Assembly: GCA_002426795.1 (NCBI GenBank)
Contig: DINQ01000010.1
Location: 275,234-339,233 of the forward strand
Source of the DNA: Bacteroidales bacterium UBA5536
Lineage (GTDB): Bacteria > Bacteroidota > Bacteroidia > Bacteroidales > F082
Direction: 5' to 3'
DNA: 64,000 nt
A model generated the notes under the pieces. The model ran no database searches, was not told where the DNA came from, and saw only the letters and a list, made by a program, of their open reading frames with translations. How positions within the stretch are numbered: the first letter of the stretch is position 1; every line of letters begins with the position of its first letter. Positions 26,939 to 36,744 of this stretch are shown here, piece by piece. Position numbers and translations under genes: made by a program.

Positions 26939-27850
26939 ATGACAAGCGAGGTAATTGTTGATGCCAGGTCTTTGGTAAAAAGATTTGGGCAATTTACTGC
27001 AGTTGATCATGTGAATTTTTCGGTTCAGCGCGGTGATATCTATGGTTTTTTGGGCCCCAATGGTTCCGGTAAAAGCACCACAATTCGCATGATGCTGGGG
27101 TTGATTCGCCAGAATGAAGGTGAAATTCGCTTGTTTGGTGAGCCTGTCAGTCGCTCCAATTATGGAGTATTATCCAAAGTTGGTGCTTTGATTGAGCGTC
27201 CTGACTTTTACAATTATCTCTCAGCCTACAAAAATCTGGAACTATTAGCCCGTTACTCCGGCTTAAAGCTTTCTGAAAAACAAATCACCGAAAAACTTGA
27301 TTGGGTTGGTCTTGCCGGCCGTGCACAAAGCAAGGTACGGACGTTTAGCCAGGGTATGAAGCAACGCCTCGGAATAGCCCAGACTTTGTTGCATAATCCT
27401 GAATTGATTATTCTTGATGAGCCGGTAAACGGGCTCGATCCACAGGGAATCAAAGATATGCGCAACCTGATTGTGCAGCTCAACCGCGATCAGGGAAAAA
27501 CTCTGATTGTGTCGTCTCACATTCTGCGCGAGATGGAACTCATTTCCAACAGGATGTTGGTCATCAACAAGGGCAAGGTGGTCGTGGAAGGTGAAGTGAA
27601 GAAGTTGCTGTATAGCAGCACGGTCAAGCTTGTGCTGATGACCAATCAAACAGAGAATACCATTAATTTGTTAAAAACCCATTTTCCTGACAAGGCGATT
27701 ACAACCAATATTTTAAACGAAATTCATTTTGAAGCCCAGGCTGAACAGGTGCCCGAGATCAACGAATTGTTGGTAAAGCAGGGCATCAAGGTTCGTCAGC
27801 TTCAACCACTCAACAGCCTCGAAGATTATTTTTTACACATAACCGAATGA
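26939..27850 (+). CDS. ABC transporter ATP-binding protein
   Basis: A 303-residue ATPase of the NatA/DrrA type. Walker A GPNGSGKST (39-47), signature FSQGMKQRLGIAQ, Walker B LIILDEPVNGLDPQG, and the H-loop SSHIL. The C-terminal 80 residues are the extension typical of ABC-2 exporters. First of three tightly linked genes; the next begins with ATG overlapping its TGA. Confidence 0.95.
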   Translation: MTSEVIVDARSLVKRFGQFTAVDHVNFSVQRGDIYGFLGPNGSGKSTTIRMMLGLIRQNEGEIRLFGEPVSRSNYGVLSKVGALIERPDFYNYLSAYKNLELLARYSGLKLSEKQITEKLDWVGLAGRAQSKVRTFSQGMKQRLGIAQTLLHNPELIILDEPVNGLDPQGIKDMRNLIVQLNRDQGKTLIVSSHILREMELISNRMLVINKGKVVVEGEVKKLLYSSTVKLVLMTNQTENTINLLKTHFPDKAITTNILNEIHFEAQAEQVPEINELLVKQGIKVRQLQPLNSLEDYFLHITE

Positions 27851-28683
27851 TTCATCTTATCCAGATAGAATTTCAGAAACTCTTTCGCAGAGGCATGACC
27901 TACATCGGGTTTGTAGCCATTATGCTCATTGTATTGGTGATACAGACCGGAATGCTGGTCGAAGGCAAAAAGTTGCTCGATTTTTTGATCAAGAGCCTTT
28001 CAGATGTTTTTCTGCTCAACGGAAACCTGATCAATAATTATACAGTTTCCTATATCGTCCTTAATAGCTTGTGGATCCATATTCCTATCCTGGTTGCCAT
28101 TGTAGCTGGTGATATGGTTTCGGGAGAGGCTGGCAGGGGTACTTTCAGACTTTTGCTCACGCGGCCTGTAAGTCGGGTTAAGTTGTTGACAGCCAAATAT
28201 ATTGCGGCGCAGGTTTATACAGCCATGCTGGTGCTTTTTCTGGCTTTCATGAGCCTGGTGATTGGACGGCTGTTTTTTGCAACAGGCGATTTATTCGTCA
28301 TCCTCGATACGATCAATATTTTCAATCAGAGTGATGTACTGTGGCGGTTTTTGGCTGCTTACGGGTATGGCATGATCAGCATGTGGGTTGTTTCTGGTTT
28401 GGCCTTTTTGTTTTCTACCCAGGCAACCAATTCGCTTGGGCCGATCGTTGGAAGTATGTCGGTGTTGATTTTATTTACGATTATTTCCAACTTTAGCATT
28501 GGTATTTTCGATGTGATAAAACCATTCCTGTTTACAACCTACCTCAATGGTTGGCAGCTGTTTTTTGCTGATCCAGTCGACTGGAATCAAATCTACAGCG
28601 CAGTAGCGATTATGGCATTACATATCTCAGTTTTCTACGGAGCTGCATTACTCATATTCACCAGAAAAGACATTCAATCATGA
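27847..28683 (+). CDS. ABC-2 type transporter permease
   Basis: A 278-residue integral membrane protein with about six helices. It starts MIHLIQIEFQKLFRRGMTYI, typical of ABC-2 permeases, and carries the cytoplasmic-facing motif GEAGRGTFRLLLTRPVSR after helix two. It overlaps the ATPase gene by 4 bases (ATGA) and the LolA-like gene by 4 bases, so all three are co-translated. Forms the membrane half of the exporter. Confidence 0.92.
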   Translation: MIHLIQIEFQKLFRRGMTYIGFVAIMLIVLVIQTGMLVEGKKLLDFLIKSLSDVFLLNGNLINNYTVSYIVLNSLWIHIPILVAIVAGDMVSGEAGRGTFRLLLTRPVSRVKLLTAKYIAAQVYTAMLVLFLAFMSLVIGRLFFATGDLFVILDTINIFNQSDVLWRFLAAYGYGMISMWVVSGLAFLFSTQATNSLGPIVGSMSVLILFTIISNFSIGIFDVIKPFLFTTYLNGWQLFFADPVDWNQIYSAVAIMALHISVFYGAALLIFTRKDIQS

Positions 28684-29390
28684 CCACCATATTTCGTTCT
28701 TCTCTTATTGTGATTTTAGTTTGTTTTGTAGCTGTTTCTGGTTTTACCCAGCCAAAAGCTGACAGCCTGATAGCAGTGGTATTACACGAGAGTGATCAGG
28801 TTCAATCCTTTCAGGCGGATGTTTCTATTGATGTAGATGTGGATTTTATCCGCATCCCGGTTAAAAAAGGGCGGGTGTTTTACAAGGCTCCGGATAAGTT
28901 TCGGTTCAGAGCTACAGGTTTCGTGCTTGTTCCCAAAAAGGGTCTAGATTTCTCCGTACAGGAAATGCTGCGCCAGCCGCACACGGCCATTTATTTGTCG
29001 TCAGACGACACCAACCATATGTTGAAAATTGTTCCCATGACGGATGATGCTGATTATGTGATCGCGACCCTCTGGATTGACCGAAAGCTTCCTCGTATCA
29101 ACAAAATGGATGTGACAATGCGCAAAAAGGGCAATTTCATGATGTCATTTACATATGGAAATCTTCCGTATCAATTGCCTGTTGCCACGCAGGTTGATTT
29201 TGATATCAGCCAGATTGATATTCCGATGAAGTTTCTGGGTAACATGAAAAAGAACCAGTCTGATAAACCTAAAAGCGGAAAAGGAAGCGTAAAAATGATC
29301 TATAGCGATTTCAAAATCAACGGTGAAATTCCGGACCAGGTCTTTTTGGAAAATGAAACTGGCGATTCTGTTATTGTCATCACCGAATAG
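28680..29390 (+). CDS. LolA-like exported protein
   Basis: A 236-residue protein with a signal peptide (VSGFTQ). The fold pattern fits outer-membrane lipoprotein-sorting proteins of the LolA/LolB superfamily: QSFQADVSIDVDVDFIRIPV, KKGRVFYKAPDKFRFRATGF, and alternating beta strands. It lacks a lipobox Cys, so it is probably soluble in the periplasm. It is coupled to the ABC permease by a 4-base overlap, which suggests that it receives or carries a hydrophobic cargo moved by the exporter. Family assignment moderate. Confidence 0.72.
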   Translation: MTTIFRSSLIVILVCFVAVSGFTQPKADSLIAVVLHESDQVQSFQADVSIDVDVDFIRIPVKKGRVFYKAPDKFRFRATGFVLVPKKGLDFSVQEMLRQPHTAIYLSSDDTNHMLKIVPMTDDADYVIATLWIDRKLPRINKMDVTMRKKGNFMMSFTYGNLPYQLPVATQVDFDISQIDIPMKFLGNMKKNQSDKPKSGKGSVKMIYSDFKINGEIPDQVFLENETGDSVIVITE

Positions 29391-29397
29391 AGGCTAG

Positions 29398-31863
29398 CTA
29401 AAATTCCATTCCGCCACTGTCATCTATTTGTTGCCCGTTTCGTCCACCTTCACCTTTTTTCTTTTGCTGGTTAATTCGGTAATTGAAATTGAGTGTAATC
29501 GTTGTAGTTCCCCACCTGAATTCGCTATCAGAATAAAAGGTGTCGCCAAAAGTTTCGAATGAATAACGTCGTGTGGCAAACAGGTCTCTGATGCTCAGGG
29601 ACAATGTGGCTTTGTTTTTCATCATGTCTTTTGAAGCACCCAGATCTACTGTCCAGCTTGCCCTGCGGATGCCTTGTGGTGTGTCCATTGGCCCCATATA
29701 ATTGGCAGAAACCTGCACATCAAAGCCTTTTTGAATACTAAGCTTGTTGTTGATTCGCCCTGTTAAGGTGTAATAGTCAGTTTTGTAGACGATGTCGTTG
29801 GCTTCGCCTTCAGTCATCGATCTGAAAAAATTGAGGTTACCGCTGATGTTCCAGATTTTAACAGGTGTTACATTTCCGATCAACTCAAGGCCATATGAGT
29901 CATTTTTGGCAAAGTTTTCAGGCCTTGTGTAGCTGACTCCGGTACTGTCGACCCGCTCGATTCGCTGAAAAACATCTACACTGTATCTGTAGTAAGAATT
30001 AAAATTCAAACTGGCATTTTTCCAGTAATGGAGGTATCCCAATTCATAACTGTTGGTGTAAATGGGTTTCAGGTTTGGGTTGCCTGACCAGATATTCCGG
30101 TTATCGGAATAGGATCTGAATGGGTTCAGCTGCCTGAATCCCGGACGACTGATCCGGCGGCTGTAACTTACCTGAATCTGGTCATTTTCAGAGAGCTTGT
30201 AATTTAGGTGGATGCTGGGAAAAAAGTCGAGATAAAAATTGTTGTTGTCTTCGTTGGATTCGCGCAATAAGGTGCTGATTTCAGAATATTCGGCTCTTAA
30301 ACCAAACTGGTAAGAATACCTTCCAACATCATTTCCAAAAAGTGCATATGCTGCTGAAATTTTCTCTGTATAGTCAAAATGATTGGTAAAGTCAGGCAGA
30401 ATTATGTAGTTGCCATTTTCATCCTGGTCTCGCACTTCGTAATTGTTGCCAATTTCACGCTGCTCATATTTTATCCCAGCTTCCAGTTTTGCTTTTCCGC
30501 TGAAAGGGTGCACATAATCGGCCTGAGCCTGAAAGTTGAACTCCTTTTCGTCGTTGAGGATTTTCTGAAACGACTGACTTGAAAGCAGGGCAAGTACAGA
30601 AGCATCAAAAACATTCTCAGTGATGTTGGACTTTTCTGTTTCATTGTTGTTGAAATACTGCAAACTTGCAGTGAGTTGCTGGTCTTTTCGCTTAAAATCT
30701 TTTTTATAATTAAGAGAATATTCCAGGTTAGGTTCAGTTTGAACCTCGTTGTCGAGTCGTTCACTGTTTCCCAAATTGAGGTCTCCGGGGCCAAAATCAT
30801 TGTACCTTACATTCACTGAATTGTCTTCATCTGAATATCTGTACATCAGGCTGAGGGTCAACACGTCGGTAGGAGTGAGGTAGTATTCAGCGCCAAAACG
30901 AATGGTGTTGCTATAACCTGACCTGTTTCTGTCGGTGTTTTGGTAAGTTTTATAGGTGCCATCAGGCCTGTAAAACTCACGGTAATACTTACCTGTACCA
31001 ATGCGTTCGCGATAGTTAAAGGCATAATTGGCGAAAAAATTGATTTTGTTGAAGCGGTAATTGGTATTCAAGCCAATGCCGTACTGCCAGGGGAAGCCTG
31101 TGTTAAGGTCAACAGAACCGTTGAATCCCATCCGGCGATCTTTTTTCAGAACGATGTTGATAATGCCGGCAGTGCCCTCAGCGCTGTATCGCACCGAAGG
31201 ATTTGTCACAACTTCAATGCGGTCGATCATGTCGGCCTGCAGGCTGCGCAGGGCATCGCGGCTGTTAATCCCGGCTAGTCCAGAAACTTTCCCGTCGATC
31301 AGGATTCTGACTCCTTCATCACCCCTAAGGCTTACATTGCCATCGATGTCTACTGTGACTGAAGGGATGTTTTCGAGTACTTCAATTGCATTTCCTGCAG
31401 TAGAGCTGATGTCTTTTCCAATATTAAAAACCCTTTTATCCAATGTCATTTCCACGGTGCTTTTCTCCGCCACAACCTCCACTTCATTGAGCAAGGCATC
31501 GTCGGGTGCGATCATCAACTCACCCAAATCGATGAGGTTTCTTCCTTTTCCCACTTTGATGTCGCGAACAGTAACCGTACCATACGCCAGAAACTGAACC
31601 GTCAGATAATAGTGTCCAGTCTTGAGTTTGACTTCGAAATTTCCTTCTTTGTCGGTAATTCCTCCGGAAACAAAAGCAGAATCAGGAAGGTGATAAACCA
31701 TGACAGTTGCGTATTCCAGCCCTGATTTGTTGCTTTTGTCAACTACTTTTCCCTTGATACCACTGTCGCTATCGCCTGGATTTATTGCCAATGCATTGAT
31801 GCTTTGAATTGAAAGCAATCCCATTAAAACGAAGGAAAATGCCCCAACGAAATTTTTCAACAT
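29398..31863 (-). CDS. outer membrane beta-barrel TonB-type receptor
   Basis: An 821-residue receptor. Signal peptide (ends SINALA), carboxypeptidase-regulatory-like domain (SGIKGKVVDKSNKSGLEYAT), plug-like domain with VSLRGDEGVRILIDGKVSGL and IDRIEVVTNPSVRYSAEGTA, then a beta-barrel of the OMP_b-brl_3 type. The C-terminal region ends in TTTITLNFNYRINQQ. The start is ATG 31863; an earlier frame opening at 31950 precedes no signal peptide. Convergent with the LolA-like gene, 7 bases apart. Such proteins may be transporters or may have non-transport roles; no TonB box is obvious. Confidence 0.85.
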   Translation of the reverse strand: MLKNFVGAFSFVLMGLLSIQSINALAINPGDSDSGIKGKVVDKSNKSGLEYATVMVYHLPDSAFVSGGITDKEGNFEVKLKTGHYYLTVQFLAYGTVTVRDIKVGKGRNLIDLGELMIAPDDALLNEVEVVAEKSTVEMTLDKRVFNIGKDISSTAGNAIEVLENIPSVTVDIDGNVSLRGDEGVRILIDGKVSGLAGINSRDALRSLQADMIDRIEVVTNPSVRYSAEGTAGIINIVLKKDRRMGFNGSVDLNTGFPWQYGIGLNTNYRFNKINFFANYAFNYRERIGTGKYYREFYRPDGTYKTYQNTDRNRSGYSNTIRFGAEYYLTPTDVLTLSLMYRYSDEDNSVNVRYNDFGPGDLNLGNSERLDNEVQTEPNLEYSLNYKKDFKRKDQQLTASLQYFNNNETEKSNITENVFDASVLALLSSQSFQKILNDEKEFNFQAQADYVHPFSGKAKLEAGIKYEQREIGNNYEVRDQDENGNYIILPDFTNHFDYTEKISAAYALFGNDVGRYSYQFGLRAEYSEISTLLRESNEDNNNFYLDFFPSIHLNYKLSENDQIQVSYSRRISRPGFRQLNPFRSYSDNRNIWSGNPNLKPIYTNSYELGYLHYWKNASLNFNSYYRYSVDVFQRIERVDSTGVSYTRPENFAKNDSYGLELIGNVTPVKIWNISGNLNFFRSMTEGEANDIVYKTDYYTLTGRINNKLSIQKGFDVQVSANYMGPMDTPQGIRRASWTVDLGASKDMMKNKATLSLSIRDLFATRRYSFETFGDTFYSDSEFRWGTTTITLNFNYRINQQKKKGEGGRNGQQIDDSGGMEF

Positions 31864-31947
31864 GATTCTTGATTGATGAAGTGAGTCAGGTTTAATTACA
31901 AATAAAATGCCACATTGTTCGCATGGATCAGCCAAAACAACCGCGCG

Positions 31948-31955
31948 CAAAAGTA
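31948..31955 (-). promoter_or_regulatory. -7 box TACTTTTG before the receptor gene
   Basis: Exact TAnnTTTG match, 84 bases before the ATG at 31863. It overlaps the false upstream start. Confidence 0.4.
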
Positions 31956-31984
31956 GCTAAAAACAACATCGTGGAGATGGAGAA

Positions 31985-34480
31985 TTATTGTGGATCAACA
32001 TCAATTTGAATAATCAGTGATTTGGCTGACGAAAGTTGCTGAAATCGATCGAGCCCTGCCTGAATTTGTTTTTTTGTTTCACTGGTACTGCTTCTCCGAT
32101 CAAATTTTATCAGAATCTGTTTGATGTACAAGCTTTTGATCCGCGATACCATCGGAAACTCAGGACCTAAAAGGTCTTTCCCGAAATAGGAGCGCAGTAT
32201 TTTAGCCAAATCGGCTGCTGCCAGGTTGAGGCTATGCTGGTCGCGGTGTTTTAGTCTGATAAGAATCAGACGATAATAGGGCGGATAATGATATTGCTGT
32301 CTGATCGACATTTGTTTTTCGAACAGCTCCTGATAACGATTGTGCAACACATCCTGTAAAATGGGATGTCCGGGTTGATACGTCTGTATGATGACCACGC
32401 CTTGTTTCGATTTTCTGCCAGCGCGTCCACTGACTTGTGCCATCAATTGAAAACTCCGTTCATGCGATCGAAAATCGGGATATGACAACAGGTTATCAGC
32501 ATTGAGCACCCCAACTATGCTTACGCGCTCAAAATCAAGCCCTTTTGTCACCATCTGAGTGCCTGTAAGTATGTCTGTCTGATGATCTTCAAAAGACTCC
32601 AGGATTTGCTGGTAGGCAAATTTGGCTCTCGTTGTATCAAGATCGAGCCGTGCGATGCGGGCTTTCGGAAGCAGCAATTTCAGTTCTTCTTCTACTTTCT
32701 CAGTTCCAAAACCGTGCATGCGCAGGGCGGTGCTATGGCATTCGGGACATTCGTGCGGAACTTCTATGGCGAAACCACAATAATGGCAACGCAAAAGGTT
32801 TTGGTTTTTATGGTATATCAGACTTACGTCGCATTGTCGGCATTCGGGCACCCAATTGCATTGGTCGCATTCGAGTCGAAGCGAAAATCCACGCCTGTTT
32901 TGAAACAAAATGACTTGCTCCTTTTCAGATAATGCGTTTCCAATACGTTGCATTAAAATACTACTGAAATGTGATTGCATGGTTTTGCGCCGGGTTTCTT
33001 CGCGCAGGCTAACAATCTCAATCTTTGGCATTTGCACCCCTCCATACCTTTCGGTGAGTTCTGCAAAACCATATTTGCCCGCTTTTGCATTGAAATAGGA
33101 TTCGTAAGCGGGCGTGGCCGATCCCAGCAGCACTTTCGACTGGTGAATACCTGCCAGCACAATGGCTGCGTCACGGGCATTGTACCTGGGCGCAGGATCA
33201 AATTGCTTGAACGAATTGTCGTGTTCTTCGTCGACTATGATCAGCCCCAGGTTGCAAAAAGGCAGGAATAATGCTGAACGCGGACCAATAACAATCTGGT
33301 GGTCATTTTGCGATAGCGGATTGCCTTTCAGTACTTTTTGCCAGATTTCCACTTTTTCGTTCTGGTTGTATCGCGAGTGATAAACGCCTGTTTTGGAGCC
33401 AAAATATTTTCGGATTCGGTTGATGATTTGTGTTGTCAGTGCGATTTCCGGTAAAAGATATAAAACCTGCTCACCCCTGGCTATACAATCTTGAATGAGT
33501 TTGATATAGATTTCGGTTTTGCCGCTTGAGGTTACACCGTGCAGCAACACACAGTCTTTCTCGGAAAACTGCTGCTGGATACTATTCAGGGCTGATTGTT
33601 GGTGATCGGTAAGTACAATATTGTCTGGATGTATTTCCTGCGAAAAAGTATCGAGTCTGCTCACGGTTTTGTCGAACACCTTAAAAACGCCCTTTTCTAC
33701 CAGCGCACTGAGCTGACTGTTGTTTGTGCCACTTCGCCTGAGCAATTGCGCTGCAGCCACTTCTTCGTTTTTTTCAAGCGAACCTGGGTAGGCAAGGTAG
33801 GCAAGTAACAATTCGAGCTGTTTATAGGCTTTTTTTGATAATTGATCCATCAGCTGGCGCAAGGATTCTTCGCTTTTAAAACTATTCTGCAGCTTGACGT
33901 ATCTTTCCGTTTTAGCTTTGAACTTTTCTTTTAACTCTTCCTCCATGACGATCATTTTCTGTTCGATCATGGATTTGAGTAAGGGCATTACTTTTTGATA
34001 ACCAACAACTTTACTAACCTCAGTTATTGTAAGCTTCGATTGCAGCTGAAGTGCTTCAACGATGAGAAACTCCGATTCATTTAGATGCTGTACGTCAGGG
34101 ATAAAAGATTCGGACAATACTATAACGCTTTCGCTGCTTAGCTTGAGCGCCGAAGGCAGGGCCGCCTGCATGACTTCCCCCAGATGACACATATAATACT
34201 GTGCGATCCAGCTCCATAGCTTGAGCTGCTTTTCATTTACAACAGCTTCTACATCAAGCAGTCCCAATATATATTTTGGTGTAAAATGACTCGGTATTTT
34301 TTCATGAATTGATGCAATAAGACCGGCCACAATCTTTTTCTTTCCGAATTGAACTACAACACGCTGACCGATTTGCACTGCATTATTAAGCTCGTAAGGT
34401 ACTCTATAGGTAAATGTGCCCGGAACCGGCAATGGGACGATGATTTCTGCAAAATATGTCTTGCGCTCAAAGTGGCTCAT
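31985..34480 (-). CDS. priA: primosomal replication helicase PriA
   Basis: An 831-residue helicase that restarts stalled replication forks. N-terminal 3'-DNA-binding domain (YFAEIIVPLPVPGTFTY), DEAD-like helicase with Walker A GVTSSGKTEIY and box DEEHDNSF, zinc-binding cysteines (CDQC, CRQCD, CHYC, CPEC), and RAGRKSKQG motif VI. Length is typical of the family. Confidence 0.96.
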   Translation of the reverse strand: MSHFERKTYFAEIIVPLPVPGTFTYRVPYELNNAVQIGQRVVVQFGKKKIVAGLIASIHEKIPSHFTPKYILGLLDVEAVVNEKQLKLWSWIAQYYMCHLGEVMQAALPSALKLSSESVIVLSESFIPDVQHLNESEFLIVEALQLQSKLTITEVSKVVGYQKVMPLLKSMIEQKMIVMEEELKEKFKAKTERYVKLQNSFKSEESLRQLMDQLSKKAYKQLELLLAYLAYPGSLEKNEEVAAAQLLRRSGTNNSQLSALVEKGVFKVFDKTVSRLDTFSQEIHPDNIVLTDHQQSALNSIQQQFSEKDCVLLHGVTSSGKTEIYIKLIQDCIARGEQVLYLLPEIALTTQIINRIRKYFGSKTGVYHSRYNQNEKVEIWQKVLKGNPLSQNDHQIVIGPRSALFLPFCNLGLIIVDEEHDNSFKQFDPAPRYNARDAAIVLAGIHQSKVLLGSATPAYESYFNAKAGKYGFAELTERYGGVQMPKIEIVSLREETRRKTMQSHFSSILMQRIGNALSEKEQVILFQNRRGFSLRLECDQCNWVPECRQCDVSLIYHKNQNLLRCHYCGFAIEVPHECPECHSTALRMHGFGTEKVEEELKLLLPKARIARLDLDTTRAKFAYQQILESFEDHQTDILTGTQMVTKGLDFERVSIVGVLNADNLLSYPDFRSHERSFQLMAQVSGRAGRKSKQGVVIIQTYQPGHPILQDVLHNRYQELFEKQMSIRQQYHYPPYYRLILIRLKHRDQHSLNLAAADLAKILRSYFGKDLLGPEFPMVSRIKSLYIKQILIKFDRRSSTSETKKQIQAGLDRFQQLSSAKSLIIQIDVDPQ

Positions 34481-34498
34481 GCATGAATGTTATCAATA

Positions 34499-34506
34499 CA
34501 AAACTA
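34499..34506 (-). promoter_or_regulatory. -7 box TAGTTTTG before priA
   Basis: Exact TAnnTTTG match, 18 bases before the priA ATG at 34480. Confidence 0.5.
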
Positions 34507-34543
34507 ATGCTTTTGAGACTGTGATTGACTGGCTCGGGACATA

Positions 34544-34574
34544 AATAAAAAAAGCCGGGCGCTTACCCGGCTTT
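34544..34574 (-). terminator. terminator after the LruC lipoprotein gene
   Basis: A perfect 9-bp GC-rich stem (34551-34559 with 34566-34574) with a 6-base loop and a run of seven T on the minus strand. Ends the LruC gene 19 bases after its stop. Confidence 0.9.
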
Positions 34575-34592
34575 CTCCTGAAAACAAACTCC

Positions 34593-36623
34593 TTAATTTT
34601 CAGGTACGTATATCTTGGTTTCATCTCTGTATCCATTTTCGTCACGATACCAGTCAGGGTAAAGTGTTCCTCCGCTTTCGGCCCACTCGGCAAACTTCAG
34701 GTAAGCGCCAATTACTTCAATCTTTTCTTTAGGATATTCAAATCTTTCAACAATATTGATCGCCCAGGGCAGATTGTTGTCTGTTTTATAATATCTGCCA
34801 GAGGAAGGACTGCTATCATCATGACCAGTTCCGAGCAAACTCAGGTCAGCAAGTGTGGTAGGTGCATGGTTGGGTAAATGTACCTCAATCTCACGCTGTC
34901 CGTCCACGATGATAAATGGATTGTATGGAGGCACACCCATTTCATTCATTGGAATGGGATCGCTCATCACGATAGAAATGCGCAAAGTGTCAGGTACAAT
35001 AAAAGGAACATTGGGTGTTGTGTTGGCTCCAATACCTGGCACAAGCGGAGTGAGGATGTCATAGGAGTCTTCCCAGACAATCACAACGGCTTTGTCTTGG
35101 CCGGCTTCTGTGCCGTTTGTGTTAACACTTACATAATCGCCACTGAGCTGTGTTCCGCTGATGCTGCCAATTTTATCTGGAGAAACAGGCAATTCAAACC
35201 CAAAACCATTGTGGTAATAAGCCCCATGGGCCCTCAAAATAAACGTGGCGTCTAATTGCACCAGTTTGTTGGCGCCGTTTGTGATTTGGTTAAAATTGTA
35301 GTCGACAACAGCATCGTTAAAGTCGTAATCGCCTTTGTAAGGCCAAAGATCTTCAAAAGCAAGTGTTCCAAAGTTTCCTTGTGTGAAAAAGAAATTGTCA
35401 AAAGCCTTGTTGGCATCATTTGGGTAATCATCAAAATTATCCGGGACACCATCAGCGTCATCGTCATCGCCGGTGTAGTCAACAGTTGGAAGGTCGGTTA
35501 AGTCGATGGCTTGAATAGGATTGGCCGTGATATAAAAAACAGCATCATTAAAATCGTGGTCACAACCACTATTACTTCTCAGAATGTCTTCAATACCTAA
35601 AAGTAGTCTTTCGCGACCGGGGTCATGGAGCAAAACTGTCTGTTGCCTGAGAGCCGGATTGGTAGCCTGATTGAGGTTTTTGTTTGAATAAACAATCCAT
35701 TTTCCGGCAGTTACGCCATTTTTCCATCCATCAGCCATCAAGGCCCAACCAATAGAAGTGCCGGCATTAAACCTGCCAATTTTTACTTTATTGCCGGGCT
35801 GAAGTCCGCCGCCACTGCCACTCAGGGATGCATTTGGGAAAATAATTGTGATGGTGTCGATATCATCGGGTGAGCTAGGCTCATTTCCGGTTTCATATGT
35901 GTAAAAGCCAAGGATATTTGTATAGCCGGCGCCCTCAGTAACAAATGTCACCCAAACATCACAGGTTTCTACCAGGCGCAGATTGTGGTCGTAAACATCT
36001 GAGAAATACTCAGGATGAGATACGTCGAGTCTAACTTGTTCTGGTAAAGTGTTGTTGATGTCGGCCAAAAAATCGCTGGTGATCGGATCGTTCACTGGCT
36101 CGAGATAATCAGGAATACCCACTGAATGATAGGTGCCGAGGAACTTAAATATCGAATTAGTTGAAGTTGGTAATTTACTCCCCTTCATGGCTGGTTCTGG
36201 AGTCGAACTTCCGCCCAGCACCAGGTCGAAACCCTGTGGAGTCAATTCAACTTCAGTGCCATTTACCAAACCCAAATAATTGGTTGCCACGTAAAGTGAG
36301 TGATAATAAGTAGGGACCTGGTAATTAATCTGATACACGCCTTGATCATCCGTGATTCCACTAACGATCATATCGCCACCTTCATCGGGATTGGCTGAAT
36401 ACACGTAAAATTTTGCGCCCACAATTGGTTGATCCTGGTTGTCTAGCGCAGTAATGCGAAAGGTAGAGGTTCGGGTGGTTGCCCAGTCAAACTGATCCGA
36501 AACCTGAAGTTGTTCCATGCTGGTGGCAGGTTCGTCTTTTGGACCTGAAGAGTTTTTGTCGCAGGAGACTATTATCAGTCCAGCAGCAAACATGGTGGTT
36601 AGTAAAAATAAATTTCTTTTCAT
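34593..36623 (-). CDS. LruC-domain calcium-binding-like lipoprotein
   Basis: A 676-residue exported lipoprotein (signal ends LIIVSC). N-terminal part contains a carboxypeptidase-regulatory-like beta domain (FRITALDNQDQPIVGAKFYV). A DUF4114-like part follows, then an acidic run DDDDADGVPDNFDDYPND like thrombospondin type 3 calcium loops, and a C-terminal LruC/DUF4842 domain with DYDFNDAVVDYNFNQ. The DFNDAV motif occurs twice. LruC-type proteins are common in Bacteroidota and Spirochaetota; function is not settled. Its ATG at 36623 is chosen because the signal peptide begins there. Confidence 0.85.
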   Translation of the reverse strand: MKRNLFLLTTMFAAGLIIVSCDKNSSGPKDEPATSMEQLQVSDQFDWATTRTSTFRITALDNQDQPIVGAKFYVYSANPDEGGDMIVSGITDDQGVYQINYQVPTYYHSLYVATNYLGLVNGTEVELTPQGFDLVLGGSSTPEPAMKGSKLPTSTNSIFKFLGTYHSVGIPDYLEPVNDPITSDFLADINNTLPEQVRLDVSHPEYFSDVYDHNLRLVETCDVWVTFVTEGAGYTNILGFYTYETGNEPSSPDDIDTITIIFPNASLSGSGGGLQPGNKVKIGRFNAGTSIGWALMADGWKNGVTAGKWIVYSNKNLNQATNPALRQQTVLLHDPGRERLLLGIEDILRSNSGCDHDFNDAVFYITANPIQAIDLTDLPTVDYTGDDDDADGVPDNFDDYPNDANKAFDNFFFTQGNFGTLAFEDLWPYKGDYDFNDAVVDYNFNQITNGANKLVQLDATFILRAHGAYYHNGFGFELPVSPDKIGSISGTQLSGDYVSVNTNGTEAGQDKAVVIVWEDSYDILTPLVPGIGANTTPNVPFIVPDTLRISIVMSDPIPMNEMGVPPYNPFIIVDGQREIEVHLPNHAPTTLADLSLLGTGHDDSSPSSGRYYKTDNNLPWAINIVERFEYPKEKIEVIGAYLKFAEWAESGGTLYPDWYRDENGYRDETKIYVPEN

Positions 36624-36667
36624 TGTGGTGGAGTTTAAATATGAAGTTCTTGTTTCAAACACAGTAC

Positions 36668-36675
36668 CAAAATTA
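36668..36675 (-). promoter_or_regulatory. -7 box TAATTTTG before the LruC gene
   Basis: Exact TAnnTTTG match, 44 bases before the ATG at 36623. Confidence 0.45.
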
Positions 36676-36744
36676 TAAGTGTCAGAATAACAGTAAAATA
36701 TTTGAAAAAGCTATTGCATAATTTTCCAAATTTTAGAATTATTT

